From Rhizobiaceae bacterium MnEN-MB40S (lineage in GTDB: Bacteria; Pseudomonadota; Alphaproteobacteria; Rhizobiales; Rhizobiaceae), in the NCBI GenBank assembly GCA_024343425.1, contig BRLC01000010.1, forward strand, positions 1 to 64,000: DNA of 64,000 nt, written 5' to 3'. Below are positions 23,950-30,989 of the stretch, in pieces. Under the pieces are notes generated by a model. It ran no database searches and was not told the origin of the DNA. It saw only the letters and a program-made list of their open reading frames with translations. The position numbers were made by a program, and so were the translations under genes. Numbering within the stretch: the first letter of the stretch is position 1; the number at the start of each line of letters is the position of its first letter.

Positions 23950-25308
23950 ATGACTTCCGCCTTCAAAGCCTACGACATTCGCGGTGAGATTCCCGCTCAG
24001 GTCAATGCGCCCTTCACCTATCGGCTGGGCCAGGCCGTCGCCGCCCAGTTTTCGCCCCAGAGCGTTGTCGTCGGACACGACATGCGGATGGACAGCCCGG
24101 CGCTCGCCCAGGCGCTGATCCAGGGTTTGCTCGACAGCGGCGTGGACGTTCTGCCGCTTGGCCAGTGCGGCACCGAGGAGGTCTATTTCAACACCGATTT
24201 CCACAACGCCGACGCCGGGCTGATGATCACCGCCAGCCACAACCCGATGAACTACAACGGCATCAAGATGGTGCTGAAAGGCGCGCGCGCAGCCACGCAG
24301 GACAACGCTCTCGGACCACTCGAAAAGCTCGTCTACTCGGACCAGCAATTCAAGACCGTTTCCGACTACGCGGATCGTGGTCGGCTCGCCATGCATCTCG
24401 ACAAGAAGGCCTATATCGAACGCCTGCTGACCCAGGTCGCCGGCGTCGACCTCAAGCCGTTGAAGATCGTCTGCCACGCCGGCAATGGCTGCGCCGGACC
24501 GATCATAAATCTTCTGGAAGATCACCTGCCCTTCACCTTCATCAAGGTCGATCACGAGCCGGATCCGACCTTGCCCAACGGCATCCCCAATCCGCTGCTA
24601 CCCGACAAGCGCGAACGGGCGAGCAAGGCGGTGATCGAGAGCGGCGCGGATCTCGGCCTCGCCTGGGACGGCGATTTCGACCGCTGCTTCTTCTATGACG
24701 AGAAAGGGCGCTTCGTCGAAGGATACTATCTCGTCGGCCTGATCGCCCAGACGCTGCTGCGCAGCCATCCCGGCGGGATCATCCTCTACGATCCGCGCCT
24801 GACCTGGAACACGATCGACGTCGTCAAGGCGGCGGGCGGCGATCCGCGCGTGTGCCGGACGGGCCACGCCTTCTTCAAGCAGATGCTTCGCGACGACAAT
24901 GCGCTCTACGGCGGCGAAATGAGCGCGCATCACTATTTCAGCGATTTCAGCTTCTGCGACACGGGCATGCTGCCCTGGCTCGCCATCGTCGCCGAACTGT
25001 CCTCCACCGGCGCAACTCTGAGCGAGCTGGTCGACGACCGGATCGCCGCCTTCCCGTGTTCCGGCGAAATCAACTTCACCGTGGACGACGCGAAGGCGGT
25101 CCAGAGCCGTATTTCGGACCACTTCGCCCCGCTCAATCCCGAAATCGAGGGTGTTGACGGCCTCGGCATGGCCTTCGACGACTGGCGGTTCAATGTGCGC
25201 GCGTCGAACACCGAACCGCTGCTGAGACTGAATGTCGAAGCACGCGGCGACGCCGACCTCGTGGCCGCCAAGGTCAGCGAAATCACCAAGCTGATCCAGA
25301 CGACCTGA
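23950..25308 (+). CDS. Phosphomannomutase/phosphoglucomutase family enzyme
   Basis: A 452-residue alpha-D-phosphohexomutase. Active-site Ser96 lies in TASHNPMNYNG, the metal loop is DGDFDR (240-245), the sugar loop is GGEMSAHHYF and the phosphate loop RASNTEPLLR near the C-terminus. The N-terminal FKAYDIRG is also typical. It interconverts hexose 6- and 1-phosphates for nucleotide-sugar and envelope synthesis. It follows the galactose operon by 90 bp on the same strand and may be its last gene or have its own promoter. Confidence 0.93.
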   Translation: MTSAFKAYDIRGEIPAQVNAPFTYRLGQAVAAQFSPQSVVVGHDMRMDSPALAQALIQGLLDSGVDVLPLGQCGTEEVYFNTDFHNADAGLMITASHNPMNYNGIKMVLKGARAATQDNALGPLEKLVYSDQQFKTVSDYADRGRLAMHLDKKAYIERLLTQVAGVDLKPLKIVCHAGNGCAGPIINLLEDHLPFTFIKVDHEPDPTLPNGIPNPLLPDKRERASKAVIESGADLGLAWDGDFDRCFFYDEKGRFVEGYYLVGLIAQTLLRSHPGGIILYDPRLTWNTIDVVKAAGGDPRVCRTGHAFFKQMLRDDNALYGGEMSAHHYFSDFSFCDTGMLPWLAIVAELSSTGATLSELVDDRIAAFPCSGEINFTVDDAKAVQSRISDHFAPLNPEIEGVDGLGMAFDDWRFNVRASNTEPLLRLNVEARGDADLVAAKVSEITKLIQTT

Positions 25309-25685
25309 TTGCCGATCACACCTGGACTATAGCGACGGCTCTCGATATCGGGCCGCTGTTTTCATGACGTTATTTTCAAATAAACGTTTGAAATAAAACA
25401 ATAAAATTTAAATCTGGCTTTGTTTCGGGAATCGGCGATTTTCAGGCTTTCCGTTATCTGCAGAGCTCCAAGGCGGTCTACTGGGTTTGTTTCGGGAATT
25501 CGGCTTTTCACCTTTCTCCCGGTCATCCGATCGCATCTGGCTTTGTTTCGGGAATTCTGATTTTTCGCCCTTTCGCCGCCATTCGGCCAATCGCCCCTGC
25601 CCTTTGTTCACTAAAGCTTATATCACAAAAGGCCGCCGGATGCAGCAAATATGTTCGTGGTTTGTTCAGCCGGTATAGCGATTCT
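25309..25685. other. Gap after the phosphohexomutase gene, holding repeat copy A
   Basis: No supported gene. 25309-25412 is AT-rich with a weak hairpin around CGGCTCTCGATATCGGGCCG followed by TGTTTTC, a possible terminator. From 25413 to 25667 lies repeat copy A, described separately. Short frames reading through the repeat (rich in PKQS/PETKP-like text) follow its periodicity and are not believed to be proteins. Confidence 0.6.
25413..25667 (+). repeat. Long direct repeat, copy A (with three internal GGNTTTGTTTCGGGAAT motifs)
   Basis: About 255 bp that recur at 26523-26776 in the same orientation with roughly 80% identity judged by eye. Inside it, the motif CTGG(C/G)TTTGTTTCGGGAAT appears three times, starting at 25414, 25481 and 25537, i.e. 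offsets of 67 and 56 bp. Conserved text outside the motif includes CACCTTTCTCCCGGTCATCC and TTTTTCGCCCTTTC-CCGCCATTCGG. The element is not a recognised insertion sequence and carries no transposase. Confidence 0.85.
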
Positions 25686-26039
25686 TTACGCGCCGTCTGC
25701 GCGCTTGAGCATTCTGAGCCTGGCGAGCACTGCCGCGCTGACACTCTCGTGAATTTCTTCCGGAAATCGTTTCGGGAGAGTTTCGGAGATAGCCTCCAAG
25801 GCCTGTTCTGCGCGCTCCACCATCTCATCAATCAGGCCATTGGCGATCTTGATTGACATCCGGGCTTGTTTCGCACTTTCGAGGAAATGCCGCCGTGCAA
25901 TCGTGTTTATGCGGTAGTGATTGGTGATTCCGACAGACATCGCCAGCTTCATCTGGTTTTTCCTGACCTGTCCGGCAACAAGGCTCGGCTGGGTGGTGAG
26001 CACGTCGTAAAGCGGCTCATAGGTCTTTATCCGCGCCAT
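25686..26039 (-). pseudogene. HipA toxin with a large internal deletion (C-terminal remnant)
   Basis: A 117-residue frame that begins at the normal hipA position, its ATG overlapping the hipB stop (TGATG), but after about seven residues passes straight into the HipA C-terminus: EPLYDVLTTQPSLVAGQVRKNQMKLAMSVGITNHYRIN...RHFLESA...PKRFPEEIHESVSAAVLARLRML. A normal HipA is about 400-440 residues; the N-terminal domain and the kinase core with its catalytic Asp are missing. The frame is open, so a short protein could still be made, but kinase toxicity should be lost. Confidence 0.8.
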
Positions 26040-26287
26040 CAGAAACGGTCCTCGAGCGAGGACATGTCGTCCTGCCGCGGCCTGATTTCGATTTCGAGTT
26101 GAAGCGCCGCCAGGATGTCGACGATCGTATCGACCCTGGTCGAGGCCTGGCCCGTCTCTATCCTGGAAACCGTTTCCTGCCAGACGCCTGCCTTTTCTCC
26201 AAGCGCGGTCTGACTGAGCCCGGCGGCTTTGCGAGCGCGCCGGATGATCGATCCCAGCTGTTTCGATGTGCGTGCTGTCTGCTGCAT
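26039..26287 (-). CDS. HipB-type XRE antitoxin/repressor
   Basis: An 82-residue helix-turn-helix protein: KQLGSIIRRARKAAGLSQTALGEKAGVWQETVSRIETGQASTRVDTIVDILAALQLEIEIRPR (~9-72), normal for HipB antitoxins, ending in a short tail. In intact modules HipB neutralises HipA and represses the operon through upstream palindromes; two such inverted repeats are present at 26324 and 26351. Here the partner toxin is deleted, so it survives as an orphan repressor. Confidence 0.88.
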   Translation of the reverse strand: MQQTARTSKQLGSIIRRARKAAGLSQTALGEKAGVWQETVSRIETGQASTRVDTIVDILAALQLEIEIRPRQDDMSSLEDRF

Positions 26288-26323
26288 CGTTCGTCCTTTA
26301 CCGGGATATTTATAGCGATTGGA

Positions 26324-26344
26324 TCATATTTTTGCAATATGATT
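26324..26344. promoter_or_regulatory. Candidate HipB operator 1
   Basis: ATCATATT (26324-26331), five bases, AATATGAT (26337-26344): a perfect 8-5-8 inverted repeat starting 37 bp upstream of the hipB start. HipB proteins are known to autoregulate through paired palindromes in this position. Confidence 0.6.
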
Positions 26345-26350
26345 TCGAGA

Positions 26351-26371
26351 TCATAAAACCATACTATGATA
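26351..26371. promoter_or_regulatory. Candidate HipB operator 2
   Basis: ATCATA (26351-26356), nine bases, TATGAT (26366-26371): same outer half sites and same 21-bp total length as operator 1, with centres 27 bp apart. Equal length and half-site identity argue for one protein reading both. Confidence 0.6.
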
Positions 26372-26522
26372 CATAGATCATAAATAAGAACCTGATGCAG
26401 AGATCGTAAAGGGTCAGCTTTCGACGTGGCTCTGGCGCATCCGGGCATGCCGAACCACGCGCTACTCGCCTCGAGAAAAGCTGTTTTCAACGAAAATATT
26501 GAAATAATTCATTTTTCATAAT

Positions 26523-26776
26523 TCTGGCTTTGTTTCGGGAATCCGCTAATTTCAGGTTTTTCGTAATCTGTATTGCTCCATGGCGGTCCACTGGGTTTGT
26601 TTCGGGAATCTGGCTTTCACCTTTCTCCCGGTCATCCGATCGCATTTGGCTTTGTTTCGGGAATTCTGGTTTTTCGCCCTTTCACCGCCATTCGGCTGGT
26701 CGCTCCTGCCCTTAGGTCATCTCATTTCATATCACAAATGGCGATAAAATGCCGCAAGATTGTTCATGTTTTGTTC
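26523..26776 (+). repeat. Long direct repeat, copy B
   Basis: Second copy of the ~255-bp element at 25413-25667, same orientation, 1110 bp away. Its three internal CTGG/TTGG-(C/G)TTTGTTTCGGGAAT motifs begin at 26524, 26591 and 26646 (offsets 67 and 55). The two copies bracket hipB and the hipA remnant exactly: copy A ends 18 bp from the hipA stop, copy B starts beyond the hipB operators. The rest of the gap to 26823 holds only a hairpin. Confidence 0.85.
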
Positions 26777-26787
26777 GATCAACAAGC

Positions 26788-26815
26788 CGACGCGACGTGT
26801 TTCTGCGCCGCGTCG
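26788..26815 (-). terminator. Hairpin downstream of tupA
   Basis: CGACGCG (26788-26794) and CGCGTCG (26809-26815) form a 7-bp GC-rich stem with a 14-nt loop, starting 9 bp after the tupA stop on the minus strand. The T-run after it is weak (GCTTGTTG), so it is a probable but imperfect terminator of the tup operon. Confidence 0.5.
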
Positions 26816-26823
26816 CACTTTAA

Positions 26824-27654
26824 TCAGTTCGTGACGTTGGGCGCGTTCGGGAAGAACAGTTGCTTGCCGTCGAGCCGGTAGGAGGCAATCGCCTTCTGGC
26901 CTTCGTCCGACAGCATCCAGTCCACAAAGGCCTGGCCAAGGTCGGATTTGACGCGCGGGCATTTCCCGGAATCGACCAGAATCACGCCGTACTGGTTGAA
27001 CAGCGCCTTGTCGCCCTCCACCAGGATTTCGTGATCGGCCTTGTTGCCAAACGCGATCCAGGTCGCCCTGTCGGTCATGGTGTAGCCGTCCATGCCGATG
27101 GTCGCGTTGAGCGTGGCGCCCATGCCTGAGCCGGTTTCGCGATACCATTGTCCGCTGCTTTGCGACGGGTCGACGCCCGCGGCCTTCCAGAGCGCGACTT
27201 CCTTCTTGTTGGTGCCTGAGTCATCGCCGCGAGACACGAAGATGCTTTCGCTGCCGGCGATCTTGTTCAAGGCGGCCGGCGCGTCCTTCATGCCCTTGAC
27301 GCCAGCCGGATCGGCCGGCGGACCGACGATGATGAAATCATTGTACATCAGGTCCGTGCGCTCAACGCCATAGCCTTCCGCGACGAATTTTTCTTCCGCC
27401 GGCTTTGCGTGCACCAGAAGAACATCGCCGTCGCAATTGCGCGCATTCTTGATGGCCTGCCCTGTTCCGACCGCGACAACCCGGATCTGGACGCCGGATT
27501 TGTCCTCGTAGATCGGCAGGATGTAGTCATAGAGGCCCGAATTCTGTGTCGAGGTGGTTGACTGGACGACGATGAAATCGCCAGCCATCGCGCCCCCGGC
27601 CGTCATGGCGATCACCGCGCAAACGGCCATGAAACGTGCAAGATGTCTGTTCAT
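26824..27654 (-). CDS. tupA: Tungstate ABC transporter substrate-binding protein
   Basis: A 276-residue periplasmic protein with a signal peptide (1-24, ...GGAMA). The mature N-terminus FIVVQSTTSTQNSGLYDYILPIYEDKSG is the TupA signature (TTS-T-x-SGL), followed by VGTGQAIKNARNCDGDVLLVHA and ESIFVSRGDDSGTN; these segments bind the oxyanion in the family. ATG 27654 is chosen because AAAGGGGAG precedes it; an upstream TTG in frame is weaker. It is the last gene of a permease-ATPase-receptor operon. Tungstate is preferred over molybdate by family resemblance. Confidence 0.88.
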   Translation of the reverse strand: MNRHLARFMAVCAVIAMTAGGAMAGDFIVVQSTTSTQNSGLYDYILPIYEDKSGVQIRVVAVGTGQAIKNARNCDGDVLLVHAKPAEEKFVAEGYGVERTDLMYNDFIIVGPPADPAGVKGMKDAPAALNKIAGSESIFVSRGDDSGTNKKEVALWKAAGVDPSQSSGQWYRETGSGMGATLNATIGMDGYTMTDRATWIAFGNKADHEILVEGDKALFNQYGVILVDSGKCPRVKSDLGQAFVDWMLSDEGQKAIASYRLDGKQLFFPNAPNVTN

Positions 27655-27681
27655 TGAAACTCCCCTTTTCAAAAATAAAGA

Positions 27682-28437
27682 TCAAATCAGCAAGCGTCCT
27701 GCAATGAACGCCTCCGCTGTTTCGGATTGCGGACGCTGAAAAAAATCGTCGGTTGCAGCGCGTTCGACGATTCGCCCATGATGCATGAGAATGATCTCGT
27801 CCGCGACCCTTTTCGCCTGGGCGAGGTCATGGGCGACCATGACGGCGCGCATGCCCTTGACGCTGGCGTCCTGCACCATCGTTTCGATCGCCAGAACCGA
27901 AGCCGGATCGAGGCTCGACGTGGGTTCGTCGAGGAACAGCAGATCCGGATGCGTGGCCAACGCCCGAACCAGAGCAAGACGCTGCCTCTCGCCGCCGGAG
28001 AGTACGCGGGCGGATGCATGAGAGAGGCGCTCCATGCCCGCCTCGCCAAGCGAGGTTTCGGCGCGCCGGCGCGCCTCGTTGCGACTGTGACCGACGGCGC
28101 GCAGGGCGTATTCGACATTCGCCCTGACCGAGCGACGCAGCAGGACCGCATGCTGCAGCACCATGCCGAAACGGCAGTAGCGCGACCGGGAGGGCGGCGT
28201 GCCATTCCAGCGCACCTTGCCGCGGTCGGGCTGACGCAATCCGGCGAGCAGGTTGAGAAGCAGCGACTTGCCTGCGCCATTGGGACCCACGATGACGGTG
28301 GTTCCATGACCGGCGATTTCGATGCTTTCGACATCGAGCAGCACCCTGCCCTTGCGGCTTACCTTGAGTTCGGTTCCGGTGACGGGAAGAACCGGCATCG
28401 CCTGACGCTGGACCGTCGACAGCACATCCTCACGCAT
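27682..28437 (-). CDS. tupC: Tungstate ABC transporter ATP-binding protein
   Basis: A 251-residue ABC ATPase. Walker A is GPNGAGKS (51-58), the Q-loop is VLQHAVLL, signature LSGGERQRLALVRAL, Walker B LLFLDEPTSSLD and H-loop MVAHD. It energises tungstate uptake through the TupB permease, whose gene overlaps its start by 8 bases, and is followed 27 bp on by tupA. Length and motifs are complete. Confidence 0.88.
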   Translation of the reverse strand: MREDVLSTVQRQAMPVLPVTGTELKVSRKGRVLLDVESIEIAGHGTTVIVGPNGAGKSLLLNLLAGLRQPDRGKVRWNGTPPSRSRYCRFGMVLQHAVLLRRSVRANVEYALRAVGHSRNEARRRAETSLGEAGMERLSHASARVLSGGERQRLALVRALATHPDLLFLDEPTSSLDPASVLAIETMVQDASVKGMRAVMVAHDLAQAKRVADEIILMHHGRIVERAATDDFFQRPQSETAEAFIAGRLLI

Positions 28438-29137
28438 AGGCGCGCCTGACGGCTGCGGCGCGGGACATGAACACGAGCGCGTTCACGGCGAAGGCGATTG
28501 TGACCAGGATGAAGCCCAGGCCGAGCGCCAGAGCGAGGTTTCCCTTGGAGGTTTCAAGCGCGATCGTCGTCGTCATGACCCGCGTGACATGGTTGATGTT
28601 TCCTCCGACGATGATGACGGCGCCGACCTCCGCCACCGCCCGCCCAAATCCCGCGAGCAGCGTCGTCAAAAGGCTGTAGCGCCCTTCCCACAGAAGCGTT
28701 TTCAATTGCGCCAGATTGCCGAGGCCGTAGAGGACGAGCTGGTCGCGATATTCATCGTGCAGATCTTCCAGCGTCTGGCGGGCGAGCGCCGCGACGATGG
28801 GCGTGACAAGAATGGTCTGGGCGATGATCATCGCGGTCGGCGTGTAGAGCAATTGCAGGGGACCAAGGACCCCGGCGCTCGAAAGCAACATGTAGACGAC
28901 AAGCCCGACGACGACCGGCGGCAGACCCATCAGCGCGGAAATCGTGATGACAAGCAGTCCCCTGCCCGGGAACCGCGCGACGGCGAGGAAAGCGCCGACC
29001 GGAAAGCCGACGAGGGCAGCCATCGCGACGGCGCTGAGGCTGACCCGCATCGACAGCCACACGACCTCGAGAAGATCGGGGTCGAGCGAAATGACCAGCC
29101 TGAACGCCTCGAAAAATGACGCCGCGAAATCCTGCAT
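28430..29137 (-). CDS. tupB: Tungstate ABC transporter permease
   Basis: A 235-residue inner-membrane permease with about five to six helices. The EAA-type cytoplasmic loop is seen in EYRDQLVLYGLGNLAQLKTLLWEGRYSLLTTLLAGFGRAVAEVGAVIIVGGN (~130-185), including GRAVAEVGA typical of tungstate/molybdate permeases. It is the first gene of the tupBCA operon. A TGCGCAA-N5-TTGCGCA palindrome lies 37-55 bp upstream. Confidence 0.88.
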   Translation of the reverse strand: MQDFAASFFEAFRLVISLDPDLLEVVWLSMRVSLSAVAMAALVGFPVGAFLAVARFPGRGLLVITISALMGLPPVVVGLVVYMLLSSAGVLGPLQLLYTPTAMIIAQTILVTPIVAALARQTLEDLHDEYRDQLVLYGLGNLAQLKTLLWEGRYSLLTTLLAGFGRAVAEVGAVIIVGGNINHVTRVMTTTIALETSKGNLALALGLGFILVTIAFAVNALVFMSRAAAVRRAYA

Positions 29138-29173
29138 CCGTGCGTTTGTCTCCTCTCCCTTGAAACCGTGTAT

Positions 29174-29192
29174 TGCGCAAACGCCTTGCGCA
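29174..29192. promoter_or_regulatory. Candidate operator upstream of tupBCA
   Basis: TGCGCAA (29174-29180), five bases, TTGCGCA (29186-29192) is a perfect inverted repeat between the LysR gene 3' end and the tupB start. It does not resemble the classical ModE box. The reader may be the adjacent LysR-type protein or an unseen tungstate regulator. Confidence 0.45.
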
Positions 29193-29249
29193 TTCCATCA
29201 AAAACGTCCGGCGGCGTGAAACAAACAACCGCTGCGACAGAGCGACAAT

Positions 29250-30119
29250 TCAGCACACCCTGTTCGACCAGGCCTCGCTTATCGCCATCGCCATGGCGCT
29301 CGCGAGATCTGCCGGCGCGTCTTTCGAAACGGCTATCGAGCGCCGCGCAGACGGCAGTTCCGGAAACCCGTCGTTCTTCGACAGCGCCGTCAGGCCGGAG
29401 CCCAGGCAGTATTCCGGAAGAACGCCAATGGCGAATCCGGCCCGGATCGCGGCCTGAAGACTGGCGAAGCTGCTGCTGCGGAAAGCGATGGTGTAGCCGC
29501 GTCCGGCGGCGTCCAGAGCGTCTGTCGGCAAATTGCGCCACCAGCAGTTTCGGTCAAGGATGGCGAGCGGCGCGACATCGTCTTCGCGACAAACCGCACC
29601 CGTCTTTGCGGCCCACACGGTCGCTTCCGTTCCGAGCGCCTTGCCCAGACGATTGTCCGGACTGGAACATACCGCGAGATCGAGCAGGCCAGAGTCGATC
29701 TTTTCAGGATAGGTCGACGTGCAGCCGGACCGGGCCTCGACATGAACGCCCGGATGCGCCCGCGAAAAGGCGCCCAGAATCTGCTCCAGCAGGGTTTCGT
29801 CGAAATCATCCGGCAGCCCGACGCGAATGGAGCCCGTCAAAGGTTCGTCGAACAATTCAGCCGCTTCGCGAATCCCGGTCAGGATCGCTTGCGCGCGCGG
29901 CAGCAATTTCTCGCCGGCCGGGGTCAGCGTCATGCCTCGGGGCGTGCGCGCAAACAGGGACGTCGCCAGTCCGCTTTCAAGCTTGCGCAGCTGAACGCTG
30001 ATCGCCGACTGCGTGCGGTGAAGTCTGCCTGCCGCGGCCGTCAGATTGCCGTACCGGGCAATCGTCACGAATGTGTGCAGCAGGTCGCTGTCGATCGGTA
30101 GACGTTCGATATTATTCAT
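29250..30119 (-). CDS. LysR family transcriptional regulator
   Basis: A 289-residue LysR protein: DSDLLHTFVTIARYGNLTAAAGRLHRTQSAISVQLRKLESGLATSLFARTPRGMTLTPAGEKLLPRAQAIL (~11-80) is the winged HTH and linker helix; a periplasmic-binding-like effector domain follows (GSIRVGLPDDFDETLLEQIL onward). It is divergent from the TSUP permease with very little intergenic DNA, the usual layout for a LysR gene and its target. The tup operon lies downstream on the same strand, 112 bp away. Confidence 0.92.
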   Translation of the reverse strand: MNNIERLPIDSDLLHTFVTIARYGNLTAAAGRLHRTQSAISVQLRKLESGLATSLFARTPRGMTLTPAGEKLLPRAQAILTGIREAAELFDEPLTGSIRVGLPDDFDETLLEQILGAFSRAHPGVHVEARSGCTSTYPEKIDSGLLDLAVCSSPDNRLGKALGTEATVWAAKTGAVCREDDVAPLAILDRNCWWRNLPTDALDAAGRGYTIAFRSSSFASLQAAIRAGFAIGVLPEYCLGSGLTALSKNDGFPELPSARRSIAVSKDAPADLASAMAMAISEAWSNRVC

Positions 30120-30153
30120 GCATTTGTTCGTTTATATTCGTTTTATTTAATGC

Positions 30154-30957
30154 TTGTCCGGTCTTACCATTCCGGCTTTCAGCTGGAAAGGACAAATCCT
30201 GGATACGATACAGACCGCAACTCTGGTGGGCGTCGGCGTTTTCGGCGGCGCATGGAACGCGATCGCAGGCGGGGCCACGCTGTTGACGTTTCCGGCGCTT
30301 ATGGTCCTCGGCCTGCCGCCGATGACCGCCAACGCCACCAACTATCTGGCGCTCCTGCCTTCCAACGCCGCCGCGCTTCCGGCCTATCGCGGGGAACTGC
30401 GCGGGCTCGGCAGAGCCCTGCCGCCTCTCCTCGCCGTGTCGGGACTGGGGGCAATGCTCGGCTCCGCGCTTCTGGTTATCTCGGATCCCGAGCTGTTCGT
30501 CATGCTGATCCCTTTCCTGATCCTCTTTGCGACAATTCTCTTTGCCTTCGGAAACCGCTTGCGCGAACAGCTTCTGCGGCTTGTCGGCGAGACCCGCAGC
30601 CGGACGCTGATCTTCGCTGCGCTGTTTGTGTTCTCCATTTACGGCGGATATTTCGGCGCAGGCCTGGGAATTATCCTCCTGGCGATCACGCAGATGTTGG
30701 GATTTTCGGATTTCCACGTCGCCAACAGCATCAAGAACCTTCTGGCGACCAGCTTCACGATTCTGAGCATCGTCGTGTTCGGCGTTGGCGGGCTGATTGC
30801 ATGGCCGGAAGCGATCGCCATGATGGCCGGCAGCGCGATCGGCGGATACGCCGGCGGCCGCCTCGCCAGACAGATAAACCCCGCCAACCTGCGCGGCGCC
30901 GTCATCATGTTCGGGCTCATCCTGTCGGTCGTGTACTTCGCCAGGACATTCAGGTGA
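30154..30957 (+). CDS. TSUP family (TauE/SafE) membrane permease
   Basis: A protein of about 250-267 residues with eight hydrophobic segments and the two-fold TSUP repeat: GVGVFGGAWNAIAGGATLLTFPALMVLGLPPMTANATNYLALLPS near the N-terminus and SIYGGYFGAGLGIILLAITQMLGFSDFHVANSIKNLLA in the second half. Family members move sulfite, sulfonates or related anions. The start is uncertain: TTG 30154 has no ribosome site, whereas GGAAAGGA precedes an in-frame CTG at 30199, which would also leave a normal intergenic space for LysR binding. Confidence 0.85.
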   Translation: MSGLTIPAFSWKGQILDTIQTATLVGVGVFGGAWNAIAGGATLLTFPALMVLGLPPMTANATNYLALLPSNAAALPAYRGELRGLGRALPPLLAVSGLGAMLGSALLVISDPELFVMLIPFLILFATILFAFGNRLREQLLRLVGETRSRTLIFAALFVFSIYGGYFGAGLGIILLAITQMLGFSDFHVANSIKNLLATSFTILSIVVFGVGGLIAWPEAIAMMAGSAIGGYAGGRLARQINPANLRGAVIMFGLILSVVYFARTFR

Positions 30958-30989
30958 CTGCTCCGTGTACCGGGAGCGTCCTGCTTCAG

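Larger units (their letters stand above)
26288..26522. other. AT-rich promoter region upstream of hipB
   Basis: No gene is visible. The first 100 bp hold two inverted repeats sharing the half site ATCATA, listed separately, and a third ATCATA half site at 26378. The remainder up to repeat copy B is a mix of AT-rich text and a GC-richer segment (26400-26470) with no recognisable content. Confidence 0.6.

Noticed and set aside
25408-25611. A minus-strand frame through repeat copy A with periodic FPKQSQ-like text.
   Set aside because: The periodicity is that of the DNA motif TTTGTTTCGGGAAT; copy B does not keep the same protein, and there is no ribosome site.
25413-26776. Repeated 18-bp motifs considered as a CRISPR array.
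   Set aside because: Only three motifs per block, unequal spacing, spacers themselves repeated between the blocks, and no cas genes.
29174-29192. Palindrome before tupBCA considered as a ModE box.
   Set aside because: Half sites TGCGCAA/TTGCGCA do not resemble the known ModE consensus, so it is reported only as an unassigned operator candidate.
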